From positions 62,001 to 126,000 of the forward strand of contig NZ_JOCA01000022.1 in NCBI RefSeq assembly GCF_000718785.1: a DNA stretch of 64,000 nt, given 5' to 3'. The translations under genes and the position numbers were made by a program. Positions 52,962 to 60,539 of this stretch are shown piece after piece. The notes beneath the pieces are model-generated. The model was given only the letters and a program-made list of their open reading frames with translations, was not told the origin of the DNA and ran no database searches. How positions within the stretch are numbered: position 1 is the stretch's first letter; each line of letters opens with the position of its first letter. This DNA is from Streptomyces sp. NRRL WC-3626 (GTDB lineage Bacteria > Actinomycetota > Actinomycetes > Streptomycetales > Streptomycetaceae).

Positions 52962-55100
52962 TCACCCTCCTGAGGAGAGTTCGGCGAGGAGTCGTCGGCC
53001 GGCGACGGTGAACGGGTGTTCGGCTCCCAGACCGCGTTCCCGTCTGGCCACGACATCCGTCATGATGTCGACGGCCACGCTCACATCGCCTTGCGCGGCC
53101 CGCGTCCGGGACAGGAGCTGCTGTGCCGAGAGCACGAGCGGGTGGTCGGGGCCGAAGCGTCGCCGGTACGCGTCCGCGACCAGCCGGATCTCCTGGTCGG
53201 CCTCGTCGAAGCGGCCCAGGAGGTACAGCGCCCAGGCGTGGTTGTGGTGGGCGCCCAGCGTCACCGTGTGGTCGGGACCGAGGTGCCGTACGCACTCCGT
53301 CGGCAGGGAAAGCAGCTCGCCGTCCTCTTCGGCGGCCAGCTCGGACGCCGGCAGCAGCACCAGGAGGCTGGAGCGGGAACGCAGGGTCAGCGGGTGGGCC
53401 GGACCCAGCGCCCGCCGTCTTCCGGTGACCGTGGAGCGGAGGAGCGAGAGGGCCTCGTCACGGCGTCCGAGGTTGCCGAGCACCAGCTGAAGGCCGTGGC
53501 GGCTGTCCAGGGTGTCGGGGTCTTCGGCACCGAACAGTCGCTCCTGCGCCGCGTGGACATGTGCGAGCAGTTCTTCGGCGCTCGGGTATTCGCCCAGCCG
53601 GAAGAGCGCCCGTCCGGCCCTGGAGCGGGCGGCCAGAACATGACGGTGCTCCGTGCCCAGCCACCGCTCGCCGAGGTCCGCGGCGGCCCTTGCGGTTTCG
53701 CAGGCGGACAGATAATCCCCCTTGCGGTGCAGGGCGGTGGCGAGCCTGGTCGCCAAGGCCACCGCGTCGGCCGATACCGACGGATCGCCCGCGCGCCGTA
53801 GCAGGGCGAGCGCGTGCGGCACCAGCAGCCGAAGCCCCGGATCGTCCGGGCCGGCGTCGGGCACACGGGGTACGCCCGCGTCGAGCAGCCGGACCGCGGT
53901 GGTGTGGAGGGCCGGAACCAAGTCCGCCGGAGTCGCCGCGGCGACGCTGTCGAGCAGCACCGCGTGGCTCTGTACGCAGCGCTCGCCGACGTCGACGAGT
54001 TCGGTCAGTGACTGGTCGAGCAGCGCTCTGAGCGCCGTCTCGCAACGGGCCCGCGGCAGGGCTCCGTCGACCTCGGTGCGGTTGAGCAGGGACAAGGGCA
54101 GTGGCTCGGGGGCGAACCGCGACAGGAGCCTGAGCAGCGCGGTCGCCTCCGGCAGGCCACGGGCCTCGAATGCGTCGAGGGTCAACTGCCACGTCAGGCC
54201 CACCAGATGCCGGGGGTCCTCCTCGGACAAGGTGTCGGCTCCCCGGTCGATGAGTTCGATCCCCTCACCCTCCTCCAGACGGCGCCCGTACGTCTCCATC
54301 GTCCAGGGATCGAGCACTTGCTGGGAGAGGAAGCCCCCTGCCAGCGTGAGGGCGAGCGGCAGCCGGCCGAGCCGGTCGGCGATCCTGGCCGCCTCCTGCT
54401 CATTGCCACTGTGCGGCGCGAGGTCCCGTAACACCCGCGCGGCGTCCTCACGCGGCAGCACGCCGATGTGCTGCAGCTCCGCGCCCGGCCACCAGCGGGC
54501 GGCCGGCCGGCGGGTGGTCACCACGACCGTGCCCCGTGAACTGGTACGCAGCCAGCTGCCGTCGCGGAAAATCTCGGGGTGGTCGGCGTTGTCGAGCACC
54601 AGTAACCAGGGTTCCGCGGAGCGGTCGAGGCACTGCCAGACCAGGTCGGCGGCGGGACGCAGTCCGTTGCGGGCGGCCAGCAACTCGGCGTCGCCGGCCC
54701 CCCGGTCGGCGGCGACGGCGAGCATCCCCGCACGCAGGCTCGCCCGGTCGGACGCGCCGACCCACAGCCCCACCCTGGCGCCTTCGCCGGTGGCCAGCTG
54801 GAACAGGGTGTAAGCGACCGCGGTCTTGCCGGAGCCGCCCATGCCGTACAGCACGTAGACCTCGCCGCCGTGCCCTTCCCGCACGCTCGACCGCAGCCGG
54901 TCCAGCACCTCGGCGCGGTCGCGCAGGACGACCGGGGGTCTGCCGACCGCCGGCCGGCGAACCGAGTCGGGGCCCTGCAGCCCGGCCGGCTCGTCACCGC
55001 GCTCGCCGTGATGATGGTGGTGCTCGCTGATGTGCTGGTCACCCGACGCCTGGTAGACGCGGCCACGGTCCTCGGCGTGGCCGTCCATCGCGCCCGTCAT
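52962..55100 (-). CDS. NLR-like NB-ARC ATPase with C-terminal TPR repeats
   Basis: A 712-residue STAND protein. The N-terminus is short (about 60 residues) with the motif QASGDQHISEHHHHH (17-31), recurrent in actinobacterial STAND proteins. NB-ARC follows: Walker A GMGGSGKT (86-93), Walker B WLLVLDNAD (165-173), GxP-like LGRLPLALTLAGGFL, and a winged-helix region. Tetratricopeptide repeats span about 450-705 (TEHRHVLAARSRAGRALFRL, GEYPSAEELL). The lack of an effector domain suggests it recruits one. ATG 55100 has no Shine-Dalgarno but overlaps a leader ORF stop as ATGA. Leu166 and Leu224 are TTA codons, so bldA may limit expression. Confidence 0.9.
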   Translation of the reverse strand: MTGAMDGHAEDRGRVYQASGDQHISEHHHHHGERGDEPAGLQGPDSVRRPAVGRPPVVLRDRAEVLDRLRSSVREGHGGEVYVLYGMGGSGKTAVAYTLFQLATGEGARVGLWVGASDRASLRAGMLAVAADRGAGDAELLAARNGLRPAADLVWQCLDRSAEPWLLVLDNADHPEIFRDGSWLRTSSRGTVVVTTRRPAARWWPGAELQHIGVLPREDAARVLRDLAPHSGNEQEAARIADRLGRLPLALTLAGGFLSQQVLDPWTMETYGRRLEEGEGIELIDRGADTLSEEDPRHLVGLTWQLTLDAFEARGLPEATALLRLLSRFAPEPLPLSLLNRTEVDGALPRARCETALRALLDQSLTELVDVGERCVQSHAVLLDSVAAATPADLVPALHTTAVRLLDAGVPRVPDAGPDDPGLRLLVPHALALLRRAGDPSVSADAVALATRLATALHRKGDYLSACETARAAADLGERWLGTEHRHVLAARSRAGRALFRLGEYPSAEELLAHVHAAQERLFGAEDPDTLDSRHGLQLVLGNLGRRDEALSLLRSTVTGRRRALGPAHPLTLRSRSSLLVLLPASELAAEEDGELLSLPTECVRHLGPDHTVTLGAHHNHAWALYLLGRFDEADQEIRLVADAYRRRFGPDHPLVLSAQQLLSRTRAAQGDVSVAVDIMTDVVARRERGLGAEHPFTVAGRRLLAELSSGG

Positions 55101-55189
55101 CGCCGCGCGTGGTGCTGGTCTCGTCCGGCCCGCTGGGTGACCGGTGTGACTCCCGCGCTCTGCGCGAATAATGCCGTCTCCGAGTCCAT
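55097..55189 (-). CDS. 30-codon leader ORF coupled to the NB-ARC/TPR gene
   Basis: This short ORF starts at ATG 55189 with a strong AGGGGGA ribosome site six bases upstream, and its TGA overlaps the NB-ARC ATG as ATGA. The peptide begins MDSETALFAQSAG and ends VTQRAGRDQHHARR, whose QRAGRDQHH echoes the QASGDQHISEHH motif at the NB-ARC N-terminus. Codon 7 is TTA, the bldA codon. It is either a regulatory leader peptide gating the NB-ARC gene by translational coupling, or a short motif-bearing signalling peptide. It could also be a remnant of an alternative N-terminus. Confidence 0.55.
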   Translation of the reverse strand: MDSETALFAQSAGVTPVTQRAGRDQHHARR

Positions 55190-55415
55190 AGTTCCCCCTG
55201 CCCTAAAAAACTCGACTTTTTCATATCATCCGCTAAATGGCCCGCATCTGTCTTGTTTTGATGCACATCATTTCGCGACTGTTCATCGTCGCATCCATGC
55301 ACCGAAGAGAACAACAAAGGAGCCGATCACACCCTTGAGCGTGTCCACTTTTCGCGCGGCCAAGCAGGTATGTTCACTGCTAAAGTAGCCGGAATCCGAT
55401 CCAGCCGAGGGGGCG

Positions 55416-55691
55416 ATGGCATTGAGCAGGCCATGGGAAGCGGATCCCGCCACGACATTCAAGCGACGACTGGGAAAGTCACCGCAGGAACTGGGGCACA
55501 CGACCGACAACCCCGACTGCCCCGACATCTGGGAACTCGGGAACGGCGACATCGCTGTCATAGGCCGTGACCTCACGGTACCGCTGGGCGGGAAGTTACC
55601 CGAAGGGGTCTCCGTCGGGGCGGACGAACGCATCGTGGTCATCCCAAGGAACATGTTGATCGCAGCGAAACCGGATATCCCGAATGTTTGA
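55416..55691 (+). CDS. 91-residue protein preceding a DUF6879 gene
   Basis: A small protein not assigned to a named family. It has the motif DCPDIWELGNGDIAVIGRDLT, then a beta-rich C-terminus (GVSVGADERIVVIPRNMLIAA). It resembles the small proteins commonly encoded before DUF6879 genes in Streptomyces. ATG 55416 has GAGGGGG five bases upstream. Its last eight bases overlap the DUF6879 gene, indicating coupled expression. Function is unknown. Confidence 0.8.
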   Translation: MALSRPWEADPATTFKRRLGKSPQELGHTTDNPDCPDIWELGNGDIAVIGRDLTVPLGGKLPEGVSVGADERIVVIPRNMLIAAKPDIPNV

Positions 55692-56295
55692 CTCCTTCCC
55701 GCACGGAACTTCGCAACGCATGGATCGCCCCACGTACCATGCCGACTTCCGTCGCGTCTACGAGAGCGGAATTCGCCACCTCAACAAACTGGAACGGGGC
55801 CAGACTTTCCAAGAGCGCGGGTTCGCCAGCTGGGAGGCCTTCGCCGCCGGGGACTGGGACCGCGCGCTGTCCCTCGTCCAGGAGAAGCGCGACTCCTACG
55901 CCCGACAGTTCCGCGACGCCGCACGACTGGGCATCCTGGAACGTCGCCTGCGCGTCGTGGAGTTCCCGGTGACCCCGTACGTGCAGTGGGAGCTCTTCGT
56001 CCTGCGCCTGCGGGTGGAGCTGGGCGACAACATCAGGGTGCTCGACGCCCGCGCCATCACGGACGTCGAGAAGAACCGCCCGGTCCCCGAAGTGGTGATC
56101 CTGGGGGATGTCGCCCTGTACGAGGTGCTCTACGACGACGAGGGGAACGCGGCGGGAGCCAACCGCTTCACCGATCGAGCCCTGATCCGTGAAACCTCCG
56201 CCGACTTCGACACCCTGTACGAACGGGGCGCCGACTTCCACGACTTCTTCGCCAGGGAGATCGCCCCGCTGGCGCCACCCGCGGTGGTCCACTGA
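55684..56295 (+). CDS. DUF6879 family protein
   Basis: The 203-residue protein has the family features: ERGFASWEAFAAGDWDRALS, LRVVEFPVTPYVQWELFVLR and a C-terminal DFDTLYERGADFHDFFA. DUF6879 proteins are abundant in Streptomyces near XRE regulators and DUF397 proteins; their biochemical role is unknown. ATG 55684 is used; MDRPTYHADF at 55720 is an alternative start. It overlaps the 91-residue gene by eight bases. Confidence 0.88.
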   Translation: MFDSFPHGTSQRMDRPTYHADFRRVYESGIRHLNKLERGQTFQERGFASWEAFAAGDWDRALSLVQEKRDSYARQFRDAARLGILERRLRVVEFPVTPYVQWELFVLRLRVELGDNIRVLDARAITDVEKNRPVPEVVILGDVALYEVLYDDEGNAAGANRFTDRALIRETSADFDTLYERGADFHDFFAREIAPLAPPAVVH

Positions 56296-56454
56296 GAGCC
56301 GGAGGGGACACCCTCAGCGCGGGCCGCCCGGCGTGATCCCCTCAGGCCCGGTGCACTCACCAGGTCCCTCACAGCTCCCGACGCCGGTGAACCTTCGGGC
56401 CACGGCACCGGTTTGAGGGCTCGGCGTCATCGCCCTGCGCGCCGGAAGCGCGGT

Positions 56455-56910
56455 TCACCGATGGGGCCAGGACGGGAGTGAGTACTCCGCCCAGACGGTC
56501 TTGCCCGGGCCGTCGGGGCGTGGGTGCCAGTTCCAGTGGGTCGCGAGGTGGGATACGAGGAGCAGGCCGCGGCCTGTCTCGTCGGACTCCTCCAGGGCGG
56601 TGGGGCGTCGGGGACCGCGTTCCGCGCGGGTGTCGGTGACTTCCACGCGTACGCCGTCGGGGGTCGCGTGGAGGCCGAGGTGGAAGTCCCGGCCGGGGAC
56701 GTGGCCGTGCTGCACGGCGTTCGCGGAGAGTTCGGCGACGATCAGCACGATCGCGTCGTGCGGGTCGGTGCCGTACGGGATGCCCCACGCGTCCAGGCGT
56801 ACGGCCGCCAGACGGCGGGCCAGGCGGGCTCCGCGGGGTGTGGAGGTGAAGCGCATCTCGAAGGTGCGGGGCGGGCTCAAGGGAGTGGGGTCGATGGGTT
56901 TCGTCGTCAT
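56455..56910 (-). CDS. Anti-sigma-factor-like ATP-binding protein (HATPase_c_2)
   Basis: The 151-residue protein is a single GHKL ATPase domain of the RsbW/SpoIIAB type: N-box IVAELSANAVQHG, G-boxes VTDTRAE and ETGRGLLLV, and a C-terminal TVWAEYSLP. Such proteins bind sigma factors or their antagonists. Pairing with XRE-DUF5753 and DUF397 genes matches WhiJ/AbaA-type developmental sets in Streptomyces. ATG 56910 has AAGGGGC upstream and is divergent from the XRE gene. Confidence 0.88.
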   Translation of the reverse strand: MTTKPIDPTPLSPPRTFEMRFTSTPRGARLARRLAAVRLDAWGIPYGTDPHDAIVLIVAELSANAVQHGHVPGRDFHLGLHATPDGVRVEVTDTRAERGPRRPTALEESDETGRGLLLVSHLATHWNWHPRPDGPGKTVWAEYSLPSWPHR

Positions 56911-57058
56911 GCCCCTTACCGTCCCGTCCGTCGCGTAGCGTGACCAGTGGTGACGCAGCGACAGGGGGCGGATGTACGCGCGTTGTCCGCACAGGTAGGA
57001 GCCGCGCGCCGTGACGGCGTTCCTTGCGGGGGCGTTGAGCGGAAGAGGCGGTGGTGGC

Positions 57059-57949
57059 ATGACCGAGCACAAGGGTGCGGAAGCCGGGACCGAGGCGGTT
57101 CCCGGGCAGCGCGTGGACGACGGTGGGGCCGGGCGGCGGCCCGAGGACGAGTCGGGGCGAGGCGTCATCGTCGCGTTCGGACAGACCATGAAGACGCTGC
57201 GCGTACGGGAGGGGCTGGAGCGCGAGGAGTTCGGGCGACGGCTCGGGTACTCGGCGTCCACCATCGCGTCGTTCGAACAGGGGCGCAGGATTCCGACGCC
57301 TCAGGCGATCGAGCGGGCGGATGAGGTGCTCGGGGCGGGCGGGTTGCTGCGCCTGTGGAAGGAGCAGGTGGAGCGGGCCCAGTATCCGGTCCGGTTCCAG
57401 GGAATGGCCCAACTGGAGAAGGAGTGCGCCGAACTGCTCATGTACGACGCGCTCGTCGTCAACGGCCTGCTCCAGACCGAGGACTACATGCGGGCTCTGC
57501 TTGGCATGCGGCGTCCGCCGCTGACGCAGGAAACCATCGACCAACGGGTAACCGCTCGGCTGGCCAGACAGGACATCTTCGACCGGCAGCCCGCGCCGCT
57601 ACTGGGCTTCGTCATGACCGAGGCAGTGCTGCGGCAGCGCTATGGCGGCGCAGGCGTACTACGCGGTCAACTGGAGCACCTCCTCCTGCTGGGGCAGAAG
57701 CGAAACCTCGAGATCCAGGTCATGCCGCTCGACTGCGAAGAGAACGCGGGGGTGAACGGGCCGTTCACAGTCGTCACTCGGAAGGACGGCAAGAAATTCG
57801 TCTACTCCGAGGCCCACGCCACCAGCACACTCGAAGCGGACACGGAACACACGGTTCTTGCTGCCGCCCGCTATGGGATCATCCGATCACAGGCTCTCAG
57901 ACCGCGAGAGTCCGCTCAATTCATCGAGAGGTTGCTGGGAGAGCTATGA
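57059..57949 (+). CDS. XRE-family regulator with DUF5753 domain (WhiJ-like)
   Basis: The 296-residue protein has an N-terminal disordered segment, an HTH_31/XRE domain (MKTLRVREGLEREEFGRRLG, YSASTIASFEQGRRIPT) and a DUF5753 C-terminal domain (LVVNGLLQTEDYMRALL, VLRQRYGGAGVLRGQLEHLL, FVYSEAHATSTLEADTE). WhiJ-like proteins control development together with small DUF397 proteins encoded next to them. ATG 57059 has GGTGGTGG upstream; 57011 would add 16 Gly-rich residues. Its stop overlaps the DUF397 start as ATGA. Confidence 0.92.
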   Translation: MTEHKGAEAGTEAVPGQRVDDGGAGRRPEDESGRGVIVAFGQTMKTLRVREGLEREEFGRRLGYSASTIASFEQGRRIPTPQAIERADEVLGAGGLLRLWKEQVERAQYPVRFQGMAQLEKECAELLMYDALVVNGLLQTEDYMRALLGMRRPPLTQETIDQRVTARLARQDIFDRQPAPLLGFVMTEAVLRQRYGGAGVLRGQLEHLLLLGQKRNLEIQVMPLDCEENAGVNGPFTVVTRKDGKKFVYSEAHATSTLEADTEHTVLAAARYGIIRSQALRPRESAQFIERLLGEL

Positions 57950-58146
57950 ACACCGCCGAGTCCGAACTCACCTGGTGCAAGAGCAGCTACAGCGACACCG
58001 AGGGCGGCCAGTGCGTGGAGGTCGCTGCCGCCAAGGCAGTGGTGCACGTCCGGGACTCGAAGGCTGAGGCCGGGCCCGTACTCACCGTCTCGCGTGCGGC
58101 ATGGGCGGGCCTCGTCGGGTTGACCTCGTCGCGACGGCGCGGCTGA
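57946..58146 (+). CDS. DUF397 protein
   Basis: The 66-residue protein has the DUF397 core: LTWCKSSYSDTEGGQCVEVA, VHVRDSKAEAGPVLTVS and the terminal AAWAGLVG. DUF397 proteins bind or antagonise the adjacent XRE-DUF5753 regulator, in a toxin-antitoxin-like genetic relation for whiJ. ATG 57946 has GGGAGAG upstream and overlaps the XRE stop by four bases. Confidence 0.93.
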   Translation: MNTAESELTWCKSSYSDTEGGQCVEVAAAKAVVHVRDSKAEAGPVLTVSRAAWAGLVGLTSSRRRG

Positions 58147-58164
58147 CGCTGGGGTGCGGATGCG

Positions 58165-59340
58165 TCAGGCGGGGACCCGTACCGTCTCCACCCAGCCCGG
58201 GGGCTGCGGCGCACCCTCGCCGATCAGGGCCGCGATCAGGCGGCAGGACGGGGTTTCGGCGGGCCAGGGGGTGAAGCCGTCGGTGAGGACGATGACGATG
58301 GACGGGCGGTCGCGGGCCGCGAGGGCCGCTTCGATGCCGACGCGCATGTCCGTGCCGCCCCCGCCGCCGAGGGTGATCTGGTCGGTGGCCGTCACCCGGG
58401 ACACGGCGTGCACGTCGGCGTCGCAGGCGAGGACGGTGACGCGGTTGCCCCGTACGCCTACCTCGCGCAGCACGCCCGTCACCTCCCCGAGCGCGGCGGC
58501 GAGTTCGTCGTCTCCCATCGAGCCCGAGGTGTCGACGACGACGGCCACCCGGGGCAGCGGGCGGCGCAGGCTGGGGAGGACGACGCCACGCAGCGCCGGG
58601 GTGCGGCGCGAGGGGCGGCGGTAGGTGTAGTCGATGGCGCCCGCCGCCCATGCGGCGGCTTCCCGGACCGCGCCGGACAGTGCCTGCCGCCAGTCGACGG
58701 TGGGTTCCAGGAGTTCCTCGGCCCAGCGCTGCCAGCCCGCGGGCAGGGTGCCTCGGGAGCGTTGGTGGGCGCGCATGGCCTCGGCGGTGTGCCGACGCAG
58801 TGCCTGGGCCTCGACGTCACCGAGGGCGGCGGTTCCGGGGAGGTCCCAGGGCGCGGGACGGCCGTGGGCACCCGAGCCGCAGTCGTGCTCTCGTACGTGC
58901 GGGGGCAGTTGGGGCAGGTACGTCTCGAACAACCGGCCTTCGGGCAGGCCGTAGAGGCGGGGCTCGACGCGTCCGGCGGGCAGGCGCAGGCCGTCGGTGA
59001 GGAGGTCGTCGTTGATCTCGCAGTCCTGGGCGACGTTGACGCGGTACCGGTCGCGCTGGTCGGCGGCGGGGAGCCGGCCGGCACGGCCGTGGTGGTCGCG
59101 CAGCAGGTGAGCCACCTCGTGGATCCAGACGCCCGCGAGTTCCTCGACGGGGGTCGCGTCGACGAAGGCGGGTGACACGTAGCAGCGCCAGTGGCGGTCC
59201 ACGCCCATCGTCGGCACGTCGGGGCTCGGCACGACGGTGAGGGCGTACAGGGCGGAGGCCAGGTAGGGGCGGTCGTTGGCCGCGCGGTAGCGGGCGGCGA
59301 GCAGTTTGGTCGTGTCGAGGCGGCCGCGGGGGTCCGTCAT
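58165..59340 (-). CDS. VWA-like protein with N-terminal metallopeptidase-like domain (DUF2201)
   Basis: The 391-residue protein has an N-terminal putative metallopeptidase domain with a zinc-binding HEVAH motif (74-78, Glu75 catalytic candidate), a helical linker and a C-terminal VWA-like domain with the MIDAS start VVDTSGS (268-274), GGGGTD and LTDG. This is the standard partner of MoxR ATPases, which remodel proteins bound through the VWA module. It is the last gene of the LRR-ankyrin-MoxR-VWA chain, 11 bases after the MoxR stop. Confidence 0.9.
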   Translation of the reverse strand: MTDPRGRLDTTKLLAARYRAANDRPYLASALYALTVVPSPDVPTMGVDRHWRCYVSPAFVDATPVEELAGVWIHEVAHLLRDHHGRAGRLPAADQRDRYRVNVAQDCEINDDLLTDGLRLPAGRVEPRLYGLPEGRLFETYLPQLPPHVREHDCGSGAHGRPAPWDLPGTAALGDVEAQALRRHTAEAMRAHQRSRGTLPAGWQRWAEELLEPTVDWRQALSGAVREAAAWAAGAIDYTYRRPSRRTPALRGVVLPSLRRPLPRVAVVVDTSGSMGDDELAAALGEVTGVLREVGVRGNRVTVLACDADVHAVSRVTATDQITLGGGGGTDMRVGIEAALAARDRPSIVIVLTDGFTPWPAETPSCRLIAALIGEGAPQPPGWVETVRVPA

Positions 59341-59351
59341 GTTCGTGGGTC

Positions 59352-60539
59352 TCAGTGCCCGCCGGGCAGGGCCCCGGACAGCTGCAGCAGGTCCAGGAAC
59401 CCGTCGATGCCCGGGGGTACGGGCCAGTCGAGCCGGCGCATCGCCGCGAGGTCGGTGGCGGCCCGGGCGGCCACGTCCGGAACGCCCGCGTCCACGGCCT
59501 TGGCCAGGACCACCCAGCCGGCCTCCCAGCGGGGCCGGGTGGGATCGCTCTGGATGGCGGCGACGACCGCGATGAGGAAGGCGAGTTGGCGGTCGCCGCG
59601 CTCGGGCAGGGCGAACGCCTCCGGGTCGGCGAGGACCCGCTCGGGGTCGGGCAGATCGAGGTGTTCGAGGTACGACAGCAGTTCGATGCCCGCGCCGTCC
59701 CCGACGGCACCGGTCAGCGCGGCGGCCGTGGCCTCACGCCCCGCCCCGGTCGCGTACCCGGTGGCCAGCAGCCGCAGCGCCATCTCCCAGGTGCGCGGGG
59801 AGGGCCAGGAGCGGCCCCGGCTCTCGGCGTCGGCGGGGATGTGGTGGACCAGGCCCGGCCGGGCCGTGAGGAAACCCGACACGGCTCCGCGTGCCCGCGC
59901 GACGGCACCGGGCACCCTGGCCGGATCGACCGCCAACACGGCCACCTCCGGCCAGGTGCCGGCCATGCCGCGGGCGACCGTGGCCGGGTCGTGGGTCCAG
60001 TCGAGGTGGACGAAGCGGTTGGCGAGCGGCGGGCTGAGATGCCAGCCGTCCGCGGCGCTCGACGGCGGGTTGGCGGCGGCGACGATGCGCACCGCGTCGG
60101 GCAGGACGAGGCTGCCGACCCGGCGTTCGAGGACGACCCGCAGCAGCGCCGCCTGTACGGCCGGGGGCGCGGAGGACAGTTCGTCGAAGAAGAGCAGGCC
60201 CTGTCCCGCGCGGGTGAGGCGGACCGCCCAGTCGGGCGGGGCCATCGGTACTCCGGTGGTGGCCGGGTCGTCGCCGACGATCGGCAGTCCGGCGAAGTCC
60301 GACGGCTCGTGCACGCTGGCGATGACCGTCTCCAGCGGCAGGCCGAGCCCGGCGGCGAGCTGTTCCAGTCCGGCGGACTTGCCGATGCCCGGTTCGCCCC
60401 ACAGCAGGACGGGCTGATTCGCCGTCACCGCCAGGGCCAGGGCCTCCAGTTGCGGGTTGGCGGCCGGCTCCGTGCGGTGCGCGCGCAGTCGGCCGACGAG
60501 GTCGTCGGCGGCGGCGAGGGGGGCAGGTGTGGTGTTCAA
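59352..60539 (-). CDS. MoxR-type AAA+ ATPase
   Basis: The 395-residue AAA+ protein has Walker A GEPGIGKS (48-55), Walker B LLFFDE (115-120), sensor-1 VAAANPP and an arginine-containing lid helix bundle. MoxR proteins act as chaperones with VWA partners, and the VWA gene follows. The start is TTG 60539, with GAGGAC about 10 bases upstream, and overlaps the ankyrin gene's stop as TTGA. A GTG or ATG further upstream would run into the ankyrin gene. Confidence 0.92.
   Translation of the reverse strand: MNTTPAPLAAADDLVGRLRAHRTEPAANPQLEALALAVTANQPVLLWGEPGIGKSAGLEQLAAGLGLPLETVIASVHEPSDFAGLPIVGDDPATTGVPMAPPDWAVRLTRAGQGLLFFDELSSAPPAVQAALLRVVLERRVGSLVLPDAVRIVAAANPPSSAADGWHLSPPLANRFVHLDWTHDPATVARGMAGTWPEVAVLAVDPARVPGAVARARGAVSGFLTARPGLVHHIPADAESRGRSWPSPRTWEMALRLLATGYATGAGREATAAALTGAVGDGAGIELLSYLEHLDLPDPERVLADPEAFALPERGDRQLAFLIAVVAAIQSDPTRPRWEAGWVVLAKAVDAGVPDVAARAATDLAAMRRLDWPVPPGIDGFLDLLQLSGALPGGH

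Noticed and set aside
55039..55317. A 92-codon minus-strand frame covering the NB-ARC leader region
   Set aside because: It has no ribosome site and its C-terminal part is Arg-rich shadow sequence; the 30-codon leader in the other frame has a strong site and a coupled stop.
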